Source of the DNA: Pseudocercospora fijiensis CIRAD86
Lineage: Eukaryota; Ascomycota; Dothideomycetes; Mycosphaerellales; Mycosphaerellaceae
Direction: 5' to 3'
NCBI RefSeq assembly: GCF_000340215.1
Contig: NW_006921534.1
Coordinates: 6,127,450-6,191,449 of the forward strand
DNA length: 64,000 nt
Shown here piece after piece: positions 52,224-64,000 of the stretch (positions within the stretch are counted from its first letter, which is position 1; each line of letters starts with the position of its first letter). The position numbers were made by a program, and so were the translations under genes. The notes under the pieces were generated by a model that saw only the letters and a program-made list of their open reading frames with translations, did not search any database and was not told the origin of the DNA.

Positions 52224-55200
52224 CCTAGGCGACATTATAGGCCCTTAGCCTTCTTCTTGTTCTTTATACTAGTCTAATACTTATCTAACAACTTAGCTAT
52301 ATCCTTAAAGGAATCTTTAGCCTCCTACGAGTCCTATTTAGGTAAATAGCCTTGCTATTTTAGGAGGTACTCCTTCTTGCCTTGTCTAGTCCGATGCTTT
52401 AGGATACGTTCTATAGACTATAGCTCTTCGCTATTAGCTAGTATGTCCTCGGATTTAGCAGGTGCTTTATCCCCTTCGCGTAGATAGTACGGCTTAAGGA
52501 GGGATATATAGAAGGTGTTATAGATAGTATAATAAGGTAGAAGCTACAACTAATAGGCCTATATGCCCTTAGCCTCTCGAATGCGGAATAGGCTAATATA
52601 TCTTAGTGCGAGCTTAGGCCTTGTTTTGCTATTAGGTAATAGGTGTTTGCGGATACGGAGGTTCTTAGTGCTTAGCATAACTATGTCGCCTTGTTTAAAG
52701 GTTATTAGTATATAGCGCTTATCGTAGTAGGTCTTTTAGTACTCTTAAGCCCTTATTAGCTTCTTAGCTATCTTAGTATAGATTTCTCGTATCTTTTAGA
52801 TACGTTCTATTGCCGCTAGTGTTTCTAGTACTTAACGCGCTTCCCTTTCCTTACGCTCGGCCTCGAGCGAGGTAAACGGATCTTATAGTAGGGCAGCGTT
52901 TTAGCCTATTATAGCTATATATAGTGAAACTTTAGTAGATAAGTATACGCTGTTATTGTATACGAATTCTATAGGCTATAGGAGGTTAACCTAATCCTCG
53001 GGGTTCTTATTAATATAGCTACGTAGGTACTGCTATAGGGTAGCATTCTACCTCTCTGTTTAACCGTTAGTCTATAGATAGAAGGCTATTAATAGCCGAT
53101 ACTTTAGTCTTAGCTGCAAGCAAATCTCGCTCTAATAGTGAGATATTAGTATCGATCTACGATCGGACACGATCCCCTTAGGAGTTCCCTAATAGGTGCA
53201 GAAGATATCGGTCTATAGCGCCTCTACTATATTAATAGTAGTCTAATCCTTGCGCGCCGGGATATATCGAGCGCCTTTAGTAAATCGATCTACTATAACA
53301 AGGATAGCATTATATACATCCTTGCTACTCCTACGCTTAGTAGGCGGAAGGCCTATAATAAAGTCTATTATAAGCTTAGCAAATAGCTTCCTAGGAATAG
53401 GAAGTAAAGACAACTCGCCAAATAGTAAGTGCTTTAGTGCTTTAACTCGCTAGTATACTATACAGGTCTGTATATACTCCTTTATATACCGCTTACTATT
53501 TAGCTAGTAGTATATACGCGATAGTAACTCGTACGACCTCTCTATACTATAGTAACTAGCGAGTTTACTATTATAGTGCCTCTTTAAAAGCTCTTGTCTA
53601 ATCGATTGTTTAGCGGGGATATAGTATCTACCCTTGAACTTTAAGTAACCTTTATCGTCGATCGACTAATTGTTGTTACTCTTACTAGATCGAGTCGCCC
53701 GTCTACTTATAAGCTTATTAATGCGCTCGATAGCAAAGGCGTCCCTCTGCTAAGCACGCAATAGCTTATCTATAAACGATTAACTATCCCTATTTGTAAG
53801 GTTATTTAATAGCACCCTCGCTATCGAACGAGGTACGTATTATATACATCTAATAGCACTAGTAGCCGGAACTACTGCAACCTCTTCTATAGTACTATCG
53901 CTATATAGACTATTACTATAGATAGCAATGTCCTTAATCGAGTTATTATAGCTCGAGCGATCTACGTCCTTTCTTTTAACGTATACTAGAAGAACGACAA
54001 CTCCGCTATAGTATTTGTTACCGCCGCGGGGTCCGGAAGTCCGCTTATCCTACGCTTGCTTATTAATAATACGGGCTATAGCAATCTTATACTACAGGGT
54101 TAGAAACAAAGAATTAATATATTAGGTCTCGCTATCGTAATTAGGTCGTCTCGATAGGCTATTAGTAGGGTTGCTTACGCCTAGCCGATATAATATATTA
54201 AAATCAAACCCGGCGAGGTAGACGGCCTATCTAGCCTATCGACCTATAACCCTAGTAACCTTAGTAATGCTACGGAGGTTGTTATAGTCTATATAGACCT
54301 AAATAGTATGCTATGCACTATCGAGATAGTGCCTCTAATACTTAAAGGCCTCGATAATAGCTAGGAGCTCTTGCTCGTAGGTCTCGTAGCGACGCTTAGC
54401 ATTAATTATCTTCCGCGAGAAGAAGGCAATCGGGTGCTAGTAATAGTTATTATCTGATTGCTAGGATATAATAGCCGATATAGCGAACTGTAAAGCGTTA
54501 GTCTCAATTTGGATCTACTTACTTAGTACGAAATAGTGCAATAAGGGGACTTTAGTAAAGCGTTGCTTTAGACCGTTAAAAGCGGCTTATGTCTTGTTAG
54601 TCTATCTAAACTCTCTAGATAGATTGGCCTTGGTTTTGGTAAGCTTAGTTAGTAGCATTATATGCCTCGAATAACTCTTAATAAACCGACGGTAGAAGTT
54701 AGTAAAACCTAGGAATAATTAAAGCTCCTTAATAGACGTAGGAACAGGCTATTTAGTAATTGTTTTAATCCGGTTAGGGTCAGCCTTAACACCCTCGGTT
54801 AATACGAGGAAGCTAAGGAAGGATACCTCTTTAGCAGTAAAGGTGCATTTAGAAGGCTTGTAATATAGGCTATAGGCCCGTAGGCGGTCGAGGACTTTGC
54901 GTACTATAGCCTAGTGCTCTACAATGTTAGGTAAATAGATATAGACTAGGATATTATCTAGGTAAACTATACAGAGGTAGTCTAATAGGCCTAATAGGGC
55001 CCGATTAATATAGGACTAGAATATTACAAGGGCGTTCGCTAGCCCAAATAGTATAACTAAATACTCGAAATAGCTATAGCGGGTACGGAAGGCTGTTTTC
55101 TATTTATTACCCTTACGGATGCGGATGCGATAGTATACATCCTTAATATCTAATATAGTATAGTAGTAAGCGCTAGAAAGGCGATCGAGGGTCTCGTTAA

Positions 55201-56160
55201 TAAGCGGAAGTAGATAGCGGTCTTTAATAGTAACAGCATTAAGTCTATAGTAATTAACATATAGGCGCAGGCTACTATCCTTCTTTAGTACGAATAGGAT
55301 AGGTATACTAGTAGGACTATTACTATACCGAATACGACTATTAGCTAGGTTTTCCTCTAGGTACTTACGCAACATAGCAAGCTCTCGCTTACTAAGGTTA
55401 TAGAGGGGGCTAAAAGGAACCTCCTTGCCCTCTATAATATTAATCTTATAATCCGTCTCTTTAAATATAGGCAATGTCGATGCTAAGTAGTGTTTAAACA
55501 CATTAATATAGGTCTCTCGAATAGGTTCTAGTATACGCTTAAGTTGTTTAGAATCTATGCTATTAGGGGGTACTAGTTTATCGTTATTACTACCGAGTAG
55601 GTCGGCCGTCGGATTAGCTAGGGTTAGGTTGCTAATAAATAGGACCCTAATATTATTAGGGCACTCGCTAACATTAATGTGTTTAATGTCCTCTTTCCTA
55701 GCGATTCTAAATCGCTATTGTTAACTGCCTAAGTCTATAACTATAGCATAGTACTTAAGAACAGGGTTGCTAATAACAATATCGGATAGGAGGCTGTCTA
55801 TATCTACCGCGTAGGTAGTAAATTTTAGTAGGCGTTCATTTCCGAGGTCGTCTTTTAGAACTATAAGAACATAGTAGGCCCTATAGGTTAAGTGCCGAGC
55901 GTTATTAAACCAAGCAAGGACTAGTATGTTAGTCCTAGGCAATTGTCGGAGGTCTAATTGCTTAGCTAAGCGATAGTTAATAAGGGCGCTAACTGAATTT
56001 CCGGGGTCTAGTATAACCTTTGCCTTATAGTTAGTATCGTGCCTAGATATAAGACAGGTACGTATAATAGCTAGTACAATGTCGATAGTCTTACGCCGTA
56101 TAAGGCTAACAGTTAGTGCGGCGCTTACTCTTTTTTCGAAGGTTAGCCTATAGGGGTAGC
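52224..56160 (-). pseudogene. Y-2 pol: protease, RT, RNase H, integrase (degenerate)
   Basis: The protease-like segment 55,942-55,721 ends in a D-L-G-S pattern. RT fingers and palm (55,501-55,100) contain [16 protein letters not shown] and [15 protein letters not shown], the equivalents of the Gypsy LRxCVDYRxLN and PLPLI. YLDN at 54,953-54,964 replaces YLDD. The integrase core includes DRFTKGARYIPA (about 53,290) and a WGTPKGIVSDR segment. Open stretches are short because TAG/TAA stops break the frame. Confidence 0.82.
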
Positions 56161-57500
56161 ATTAGCCGCCGAGAGGTGCTTTCGGTATTTAGCGGAAGTA
56201 TAATTAATTCGGGCCTAGTCCTTAGGTTTGTCGCATTAGCCTAGTAGATAGCTAGTACTATTACAATTAAAGCACTTTAATCCGGTTAGTAGACTGCCGT
56301 AGCTATTGTTATTGTTAGTAGAGCGGTTAGTATTATAGGGATACGAGCCCCTTCTACGGCCCCTATCGCGGCCTCCTCTATATAGCCGCCGGCTACGGCC
56401 TCTTCTACGGTCGTTACTGTTCCTATTATTAGCATTGTTGTTATAGTAGGAACCTTAGTTTCCTCCGCGGCTACAGTTGCTACGGTTAGTACTAGCTAGT
56501 CGGATCCTCGATTCTAGTCGTTATTAGAGCTAGATAGCTCGTTCGGCTGTTTCTACTTCGACTATAAATTGAATGCGTATTAGGTTGGCTTGTTCGAATA
56601 TACGGCGACGGTCCAATTCGAGGATAAGTTCCTATCTAAGTTTTAGGCGTATTTCCGAGATCTATATAGAATTAGTCTTAGCCGGAAGGTCGTCCTCGAG
56701 AGTCTTTAAATAGGCCTCGAATAAGCGAGCCGATTAATTAGTCTTTTGTTTAGCTCGAAGATATAGGTCCTAAGTATATTGTTGCCTTAGTATAGGGTTT
56801 CTAAGGGTGTCTAGTATAATAGTTTTGTAGGTTTGCTACTAAATAGCGGTCTAATTATCGAGGGAATTAAAATAGTTATCCTAGGTACGTTTTAGGTCGC
56901 TATTAATATACTGCATCGCATAGACGACTAGTAAATAGTCGTCTAGAAGGGCCCTCGGTACATTCCGCTAGTTAAGCTTACAATCGCGTATATAATTATT
57001 GTACTGCTTGCGACTAGAGCCGTTAAATACGGTACAGTCCTTAAGTTTAGCATCCTTCTTTTAGACTAATAGTAAGGAAGGCCCTACTGTTAGTTTAGTA
57101 GTAGTAGGGTCTTCCTAAAGGCGGCGAAGCTCGAGGAGGTTATCCTTTAGCTGCTATTCCTAACGTAAAGTAGCGAGCCTATTTTAGGTAGCTTCTTAAA
57201 GTCTCGCTACTAGCTAGGGGCTAAAGGCTAGTTAGCTATATCGACGGTTAATAATATTGCTAAGAATGTCGTTAATAGGCAACGATAGGTTATCCCCTTC
57301 GATTATAGGTTCTCTAGTAGGCCCTCTAGTAGGCTCTTTAGTAGGCACCTTAGTAGGAGGCACTTTAGTAGGCACTTTAGCAGGAGGCACTTTAGCAGGC
57401 ACTATACCGCTAGCGTTGTCGTTGCTAGCGCTACTAGCGGCGCCGCGGTTGTTATTGCTTCGTAATAAGCCGGCTATTGTAAGGGGTAACACTAATAATG
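56161..57500 (-). pseudogene. Y-2 gag (degenerate)
   Basis: The open first segment 57,492-57,232 (86 codons) has an N-terminal Asn/Ser/Ala-rich part and then VP(A/T)K(V)P repeats. The gag core lies at about 56,900-56,500 and an Arg/Gly/Asn-rich tail at about 56,400. No intact zinc knuckle could be confirmed. Confidence 0.65.
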
Positions 57501-57751
57501 TATTATAGGCCCCTAAGATGCGGATATAGCGGAATTAGTAGGTATCGGCTTAGTGCGATTGACTTAGTATAATAGGCCGTATAGAAGGCCTTGCTTGATA
57601 ATTAGTACGGTTGTTTCGATAGAATAGTACGTATAGGTCCCGTTCTTCGGGCGTAATATAGTTAGATTAACGGTTTTCGGGGCTATACCGCTAAAAGCTT
57701 AAAATAGGGACTATCTAGCTACTACCCTTAAAGGGTAGATCGAATACTGTA

Positions 57752-57946
57752 TAAGAAGGGTATATTAGTAGGTAGATAGGGTAGTAGTAGGTACGAGTAG
57801 TATTCGATAAGGAACTAGGAGGAGAGGGAGGAAGGTAGGCCAGTTAGCCTATTGCTAAGTGCTAAGCCCTGCCTAAGGCACTAAGACCCTAGCTTTACTC
57901 GGCCTAATTACTTGCCAATTACGTGTAGCCTCTTTGGGCCTAACAG
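57752..57946 (-). repeat. Y-2 5' LTR
   Basis: Plus-strand TGTATAAGAAGGGTATATTA to TTGGGCCTAACA, 195 bp; pairs with 50,824-51,019. Followed by TSD GCCTT at 57,947-57,951. Confidence 0.87.
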
Positions 57947-60900
57947 CCTTCCTTACTACTAGTCTAAAAGAAGGATGCTAAGCTTAAGGACTATACCGTA
58001 TTTTACGGCTCTAGTCGCAAGCAATATNNNNNNNNNNNNNNNNNNNNNNNNNNNNNNNNNNNNNNNNNNNNNNNNNNNNNNNNNNNNNNNNNNNNNNNNN
58101 NNNNNNNNNNNNNNNNNNNNNNNNNNNCGCAATGTACTAAGAGCGCTACTAGACGACTATTCCTTAGTCGTATACGCTATATAGTATATTAATAGCGACC
58201 TAAAGCGCATATAGGATAACTATTTCGACTCCCTCGACGACTAGACCGCTATTTAGTAGCAGACCTATAAAACTATTATGCTAGATACCCTTAGAAACCC
58301 TATACTAAGGCAATAATATGCTTAGGACCTATATCTGCGAGCTAAATAGAAGACTAATCAATCGGCTCGCTTATTCGAGGCCTATTTAAAGATCCTCGAG
58401 GATAACCTTCCGGCTAAGACTAATTCTATATAGATCTCGGAAATACGCCCTAAGCTTAGGTAGGAGCTTATTCTCGAATTAGACCGCCGTCGCGTATTCG
58501 AATAGGCTAATCTAATACGTATTTAATTCATAGTCGAAGTAGAAACAGCTAAACGAGCTGTTTAGCTTTAATAACGACTAGAATCGAGGATCCGACTAGC
58601 TAGTACTAACCGCGGTAACCGTAGTGCCCGCGGAGGAAACTAAGGTTCTTACTAAGATAACAATACTAACAATAGGAATAGTAACGACCGTAGAAGAGGC
58701 CGTAGCCGGCGGCTATATAGAGGAGGCCGCGATAGGGGTCGTAGAAGGGGCTCGTATCCCTATAATGCTAACCGCTCGGCTAACAATAGTAACAACAGCT
58801 ACGGCAACCTACTAACCGGATTGAAGTGCTTTAACTATAATAGCACTAGCTATCTCCTAGGCTAATACGATAAACCTAGGGATTAGGCCCGGATTAACCG
58901 TACTTCCGCTAAGTATAAGAAACACCTTTTAGTAGCTAACGCTACCCCTATAGGCTAACCTTCGAAAAAAGAATAAGCGCCGCACTAACTGTTAGCCTTG
59001 TACGGCGTAAGACTATCGATATTATACTAGCTATTATACGCACCTGTCTTATATAGGACACGTATAGCAATAATTATAGAACTAAGGTTATACTAGACCC
59101 GGGGAATTCAGCTAGTGCCTTTATTAGCTATCGCCTAGCTAAGCAATTAGATCTTCGACAATTGCCTAGGGCTAACCTGCTAACCCTTGCTTAGTTTAAT
59201 AACGCTCGGCACTTAACCTATAGGGCCTACTATGTTCCTATAGTTCTAAAGGACGACCTCGGAAATAAACGCCTACTAGACTTTACTACCTACGTAGTAG
59301 ATATAGACAACCTATATAGAGGAGCTACTATTGTTATTAGCAACCCTGTTCTTAAGCACTACGCCGTAGCTATAGACCTAGGCAGCTAATAGTAGCGATT
59401 TAGGATCGCTAGGAAAGAGGATATTAAATACATTAATACTAGCGAGTGCCCTAACGATATTAGGGTCCTATTTATTAGCAACCTAACACCTGCTTTAGCT
59501 AGTCCGATAGCTAATCTTCTTAGTAGAGATAACGATAAACCTGTGCCCCCCGATAGTATAGACCCTAATTAACTCGCTCGTATCCTATAGCCTATTCGCG
59601 AGACCTATATTAATGTGTTTAAACACTACCTAGCATCGATATTGCCTATATTTAAAGAGACGGACTATAAGATCGATATTATATAGGGCAAGGAGGTTCC
59701 TTTCGGGCCCCTCTACAACCTTAGTAAACGCGAGCTTACTATACTACGTAAGCACTTAGATAAAAACCTAGCTAATAGTCGAATTTAGTATAGCAATAGC
59801 CCTACTAGTATACCTATCCTGTTCGTACTAAAGAAGGATAGTAGCCTACGTCTATATATTAATTACCGTAGGCTTAACGCTGTTACTATTAAGGACCGCT
59901 ATCTACTTCCGCTTATTGACGAGACCCTCGATCGCCTTTCTAGCGCCTACTTTTACACTACGCTAGACATTAAGGATGCCTACTACCGCATCCGTATTCG
60001 TAAGGGCGACGAATAGAAAACAGCCTTCCGTACTCGCTATAGCTATTTTAAGTACTTAGTTATACTATTCGGCTTAGCTAATGCCCCTATAACATTCTAG
60101 TCCTATATTAATCGGGCCCTATTAGGCCTATTAGACTACCTCTATATAGTTTACCTAGATAACATCCTAGTTTATACCTATTTACCTAATATTGCAGAGC
60201 ACTAGGCTATAGTACGTAAGGTCCTCGATCGCCTACAAGCCTATAGACTGTATTGCAAGCCTTCTAAGTATACCTTTACTACTAAGGAGGTAGCCTTCCT
60301 TAGCTTTATCGTATTAACTAATAGTGTTAAGGCTAATCCTAATCGGATTAAAACAATTACTAAATAGCCTATTCGGACGTCTATTAAGGAGCTTTAATCG
60401 TTCCTCGGATTCGGTAATTTCACCGCCGTTTATTAAGGGCTATTCGAGGCCTGTAATGCTATTAACTAAGCTTACTAAAACTAAGGCTAATCTATCTAGA
60501 GAGTTTAGATAGACTAACAAGATATAAGCCGCTTTTAATAGTCTAAAGAAACGATTTACTAAAGTCCCCTTATTATACTATTTCGTACTAAGTAAGTAGA
60601 TCCGAATTAAGACTAACGCTTTACAGTTCGCTATATTAGCTATTATGTTATAATAGGCTAATAATACCTATTAGTACCCGATTGCCTTCTTTTTACGGAA
60701 GATAATCGATATAGAGCGTCGATACGAGACCTACGAGTAAGAGCTCTTAGCAATCGTAGAAGCCTTTAAGCATTAGCGCTACTATCTTAATAGTGCTTAG
60801 TATACAATTTAGGTCTATATAGACTATAACAACCTCCGTAGCATTACTAAGGTTACTAGGGTTATAGGTCGATAGGCTAGATAGGCCGTCTACCTCGCCG

Positions 60901-63900
60901 GGTTTGATTTTAATATATTATACCGGCTAGGCGTAAGTAACCCTACCGATAGCCTATCGAGGCGACCTAATTACGATAGCGAGACCTAATATATTAATTC
61001 TTTGTTTCTAACCCTATAGTATAAGATTGCTATAGCCCGTATCGTTAATAAGCAAGCGTAGGATAAGTAGACTTCCGGACCCCGCGGCGGCAACAAATAC
61101 TATAGCGGAGTTGTCGTTCTTCTAGTACACGTTAAAAGAAAGGACGTAGATCGCTCGAGCTATAACGACTCGATTAAAGATATTGCTATCTATAGCGATA
61201 GCACTATAGAAGAGGTTGCAGTTAATCCGGCTACTAGTGCTATTAGATGCATATAATACGTACCTCGTTTAACGGCGAGGGTGCTATTAAATAACCTTAC
61301 AAATAGGGATAGTTAATCGTTTATAGATAAGCTATTACGTACTTAGCCGAAGGACGCCTTTACTGTCGAGCGTATTAATAGGCTTATAAGTAGACGGGCG
61401 ACTCGATCTAGTAAGAGTAATAATAATTAGTCGATCGACGATAAAGGTTACTTAAAGTTTAAAGGCAGATACTATATCCCCGCTAAATAATCGATTAGAC
61501 AAGAGCTTTTAAAGAGGCACTATAATAGTAAGCTCGCCGGTTACTATAGTATAGAGAGGTCGCATAAGCTACTATCGCGTACATAGTACTAGCTAAATAG
61601 TAAGCAGGACATAAAGGACTACGTAAACACATATGCCGTATATTAACGAGTTAAAGCACTAAAGCACTTACTATTTAGCGAGTTGTCTTTACTCCCTGTT
61701 CTAAAGAAGCCATTTGCTAAGCTTATAATAGATTTTATTATAGGCCTTCCGCCTACTAAGCGTAGGGGCAGCAAGGATATATATAATGCTATCCTAGTTG
61801 TCGTAGACCGGTTTACTAAGGGCGCTCGTTATATCCCTGCTCGGAAGGATTAGACAGCTATTAATCTAGCTAAGTTACTATAGAACAACATCTTCTATAG
61901 CTATTAGGGAACCCCTAAGGGGATAGTCTCCGATAGAGGTACGACATTTATATCTTACTATTAGAGTAAGATTTGCCTATAGCTAAGACTTAAGCATCGC
62001 CTATCTATAGCATTCTATCTACAAACAGATAGTTAGACAGAGAGGCAGAATGCTACCCTATAGTAGTACCTACGTAGCTATATTAACGAGAACCCGGAAG
62101 ATTAGGTCAATCTCCTATAGCCTATAGAATTCGCATATAATAATAGCGTACACTTATTAATAAAGGTTTTACCCTATATAGCTATAATAGGCTAGAACGC
62201 TGCTATACTATAAGACCCCCTATCGCTCGAGGCCGAGCGCAAGGAAAGGGAAGCGCGTTAAGTACCTAAAACACTAGCGGCTATTAAGAGGGTTCAAAAG
62301 ATACGGGAAATTCCCGCTAAGTTAGCTAACAAACTAGCAAAGGCCTAGGCCTATTAGAAGGCCTATTATAACAGACACTATACCCTAATAACCTTTAAGC
62401 AAGGCGATATAGTTATATTAAGCACTAAGAACCTCCGTATCTGTAAGCACCTATTACCTAATAGCAAAACAAGGCCTAAGCTCGCACTAAGGTATATTAG
62501 CCTATTCTGCATTCGAGAAGTTAAGGGCTCCTCCGTATAGGCCTATTAGTTATAGCTTCTACCCTATTACACTATTTATAACACCTTCTACGTATCCCTC
62601 CTTAAACTATATTACTAGCGCAAAGGCGATAAAGCGCCTACTAAGTTAGAAGAAGTCTTAGCCGATAGGGAAGAGCTATAGTCTATAGAACGTATTCTGA
62701 AGCACCGGACTAGGCAAGGCAAGAAGGAATACCTCCTAAGATAGCAAGGCTATTTACCTAAATAGGACTCGTAGGAAGCTAAAGCCTCTTTTAAAGATAT
62801 AACTAAGTTGTTAGATAAATATTAGACTAGTATAAAGAACAAGAAGAAGGCTAAGGGCCTATAATATCGCCTAGGAATAATGCTACCCTAGGGTACTATT
62901 GGCTAACTGGTTAGGGGCCGGCAAACTAGGACAATAAGACTATACTACTATAGCGAACGCGTACCGAGTATTAACAAGCGCGCTGTAACGCGTTAACTAT
63001 TCGCTGCTCCCCTAGGAAACTACCTCTTTACTGGCGCACCCTGTAAGACCCCCCTCTTGGCGCCCCCTCTTGTTCTATCGAGATCTTAGGGCCTAGACGG
63101 TCGGCGGGGATAGCGCGCAGATAGTAATAATAATAATAACGACGGCGCGGCCGGCGCGGCTATGTTAGTAACGGTATTACGGAGTATATTACTGTTTAAG
63201 AAAGAAAGGATATAGCTACACCAGTAACGGTATTGCCGAGTTATTATTAGTTAAAGAAGGAAATTAGAAGCAAGGTAAAGTTAGCGCTAAGACGGCTAGC
63301 GCCGCTATTGTTAACATTACTTGCTATTGTTACTACGCCTATAGATATAACCTTACCTATACTGCGAGCCTAAGGTACTAAGGGGTTAATTAAAACTTTG
63401 ATTAAAACTTTAAGCCGCTTAAAAGATTAAGTAGCTTAATAGACTAACTAACTAAGGGCAAAAACTATAGAGCTAAGCTAGCCGGGGTCGATCTTGCGGA
63501 TAATAGGTTACTTCTCGATCTTTCCGACCCTTTAAGCGAAGCGAACCTCTACTACTACACTTATAATAGCCTTTACCTATAGAAACTAGACGAGCTGTAT
63601 TTTTTGAAAGATAAGATAAGATTAACAATTAAAGGCTGCTAAACCTAACTAATTAGGGCTAGTAAAACTACGACAGTAAATAATGGTCCTCGTAATAACA
63701 AAAATAATAACCCTTAGAAGCGGACAACCCTCGGAAGCGGACATTTCTAAGTCTTTTAAGAGTAGACGTAGAGAACTCGGTACGACATTACTTAGAACGG
63801 GGGCAGTGCTACAATACCCCGTATACCTACCTATTACAGTAGGGAAGGTGCGCTCGTATTGTAATTAGTCGATAGTCCTTAATTCTTATAGTTATATATT

Positions 63901-64000
63901 ACTTTATTATATACAAGGATAGCGCAGTTAGAGTTAAACATTGTATTATATTAGAGGTAAGGTTTAATATAGTTACATAATTAGGTAGTTAAGTGTTTAA
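57947..64000 (+). mobile_element. Y-a continued: gag 3' part, pol and 3' region; element runs off the window
   Basis: Begins GCCTTCCTTACTA, the exact continuation of Y-a gag at 50,823. Gag extends to about 58,980, with an Arg/Gly/Asn-rich tail at 58,620-58,800. The protease-like part follows (about 59,020-59,400), then RT (about 59,600-60,190, with YLDN at 60,152-60,163), RNase H (about 60,560-60,960) and integrase (about 61,650-62,160). The pol end is marked by a palindrome copy at 62,876-62,900. 62,900-64,000 is the family's long 3' untranslated region. The 3' LTR should lie beyond the window. RIP-mutated throughout. Confidence 0.85.
58028..58127. other. assembly gap (100 N)
   Basis: Exactly 100 N inside Y-a gag. 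The homologous Y-1 sequence has 33 bp between the same flanking strings (49,401-49,433), so the true gap is probably near 33 bp and the N-run is a placeholder. Any open frame drawn across it is artificial. Confidence 0.9.

Larger units (their letters stand above)
50824..57946 (-). mobile_element. Y-2: complete 7.1-kb Ty3/Gypsy element, RIP-mutated
   Basis: Minus orientation: 5' LTR about 57,752-57,946 and 3' LTR 50,824-51,019, with TSD GCCTT on both sides. From right to left it holds gag (57,492 to about 56,160), protease, RT with YLDN at 54,953-54,964, RNase H and integrase (DFIIGLPPTK near 53,370; GTPKGIVSDR near 53,180). The pol end is marked by a palindrome copy (52,196-52,223). About 1.2 kb of non-coding DNA lies before the 3' LTR. 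Stops are TAG/TAA. It is the youngest insertion of its nest yet is fully RIP-mutated. Confidence 0.88.

Noticed and set aside
57975..58184. Open frame spanning the N gap
   Set aside because: It exists only because N codons are not stops; the gap length is a placeholder.

Overview
The window looks like a chromosome segment of a filamentous ascomycete (Pezizomycotina; a Dothideomycete would fit, but that is inference). Genes carry short fungal introns of 47-64 bp with GTRNGT-like donors and CTRAC-like branch sites. The repeats carry the footprint of RIP (repeat-induced point mutation): CpA/TpG turned into TpA, so Gln and Trp codons read as TAA/TAG while CpG survives. Three blocks are visible: a RIP-mutated Copia element (about 1-4,720), a clean gene island (about 4,850-19,300), and about 44 kb of nested RIP-mutated LTR retrotransposons (20,062-64,000).

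Gene island, left to right: a secreted Kex2-processed repeat protein ending in a peptide that resembles fungal alpha-pheromones (5,412-6,482 +); a secreted GH3 / NagZ-like glycosidase (6,611-7,681 -); an SDR oxidoreductase with three exons (8,002-8,872 -); a HotDog acyl-CoA thioesterase with three exons (9,220-9,896 -); a nitrilase pseudogene that has lost its catalytic cysteine (10,112-10,825 -); a fungal rhodopsin-like 7-TM protein (11,663-12,853 -); a sugar transporter broken by a TA-rich segment (13,915-15,487 -); a 4-coumarate-CoA-ligase-like enzyme with a peroxisomal-type C-terminus (16,375-18,174 +); and a second SDR (18,255-19,073 -). CoA ligase, thioesterase, two SDRs, a transporter and a nitrilase remnant read like a small, partly decayed peripheral catabolic neighbourhood. 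No biosynthetic core enzyme is present.

Right block. I reconstructed the nesting from LTR pairs and target-site duplications (TSDs). The oldest element is Y-1 (Gypsy, + strand), whose 5' LTR starts at 20,062. E3, a very large Gypsy element (- strand, 20,164-48,559, 108-bp LTRs, TSD GGCTA), sits inside that LTR. E3 is itself interrupted by X (+ strand, 21,900-34,200, 280-bp LTRs, TSD CTAT), by a rearranged X relative X' (- strand, 44,124-46,028, TSD ACAA), and by a TIR/MITE-like insertion (46,361-47,066). To the right, a second Y element, Y-a (5' LTR 49,994-50,192), sits in Y-1 gag, and Y-a gag is split by a third, complete Y element, Y-2 (- strand, 50,824-57,946, TSD GCCTT). Y-a resumes at 57,947, contains an assembly gap (58,028-58,127), and runs off the window.

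The most unusual content is in these elements. E3 has a roughly 1,550-codon reading frame downstream of pol, X has a different roughly 917-codon frame in the same place, and I recognise neither. A GC-rich palindrome built on AATGCTACCCCGGGGGTG recurs eight times, mostly at the edges of element reading frames. All in-frame stops I met while reading these frames are TAG or TAA at positions consistent with lost Trp or Gln, so all the elements should be read as RIP-inactivated.
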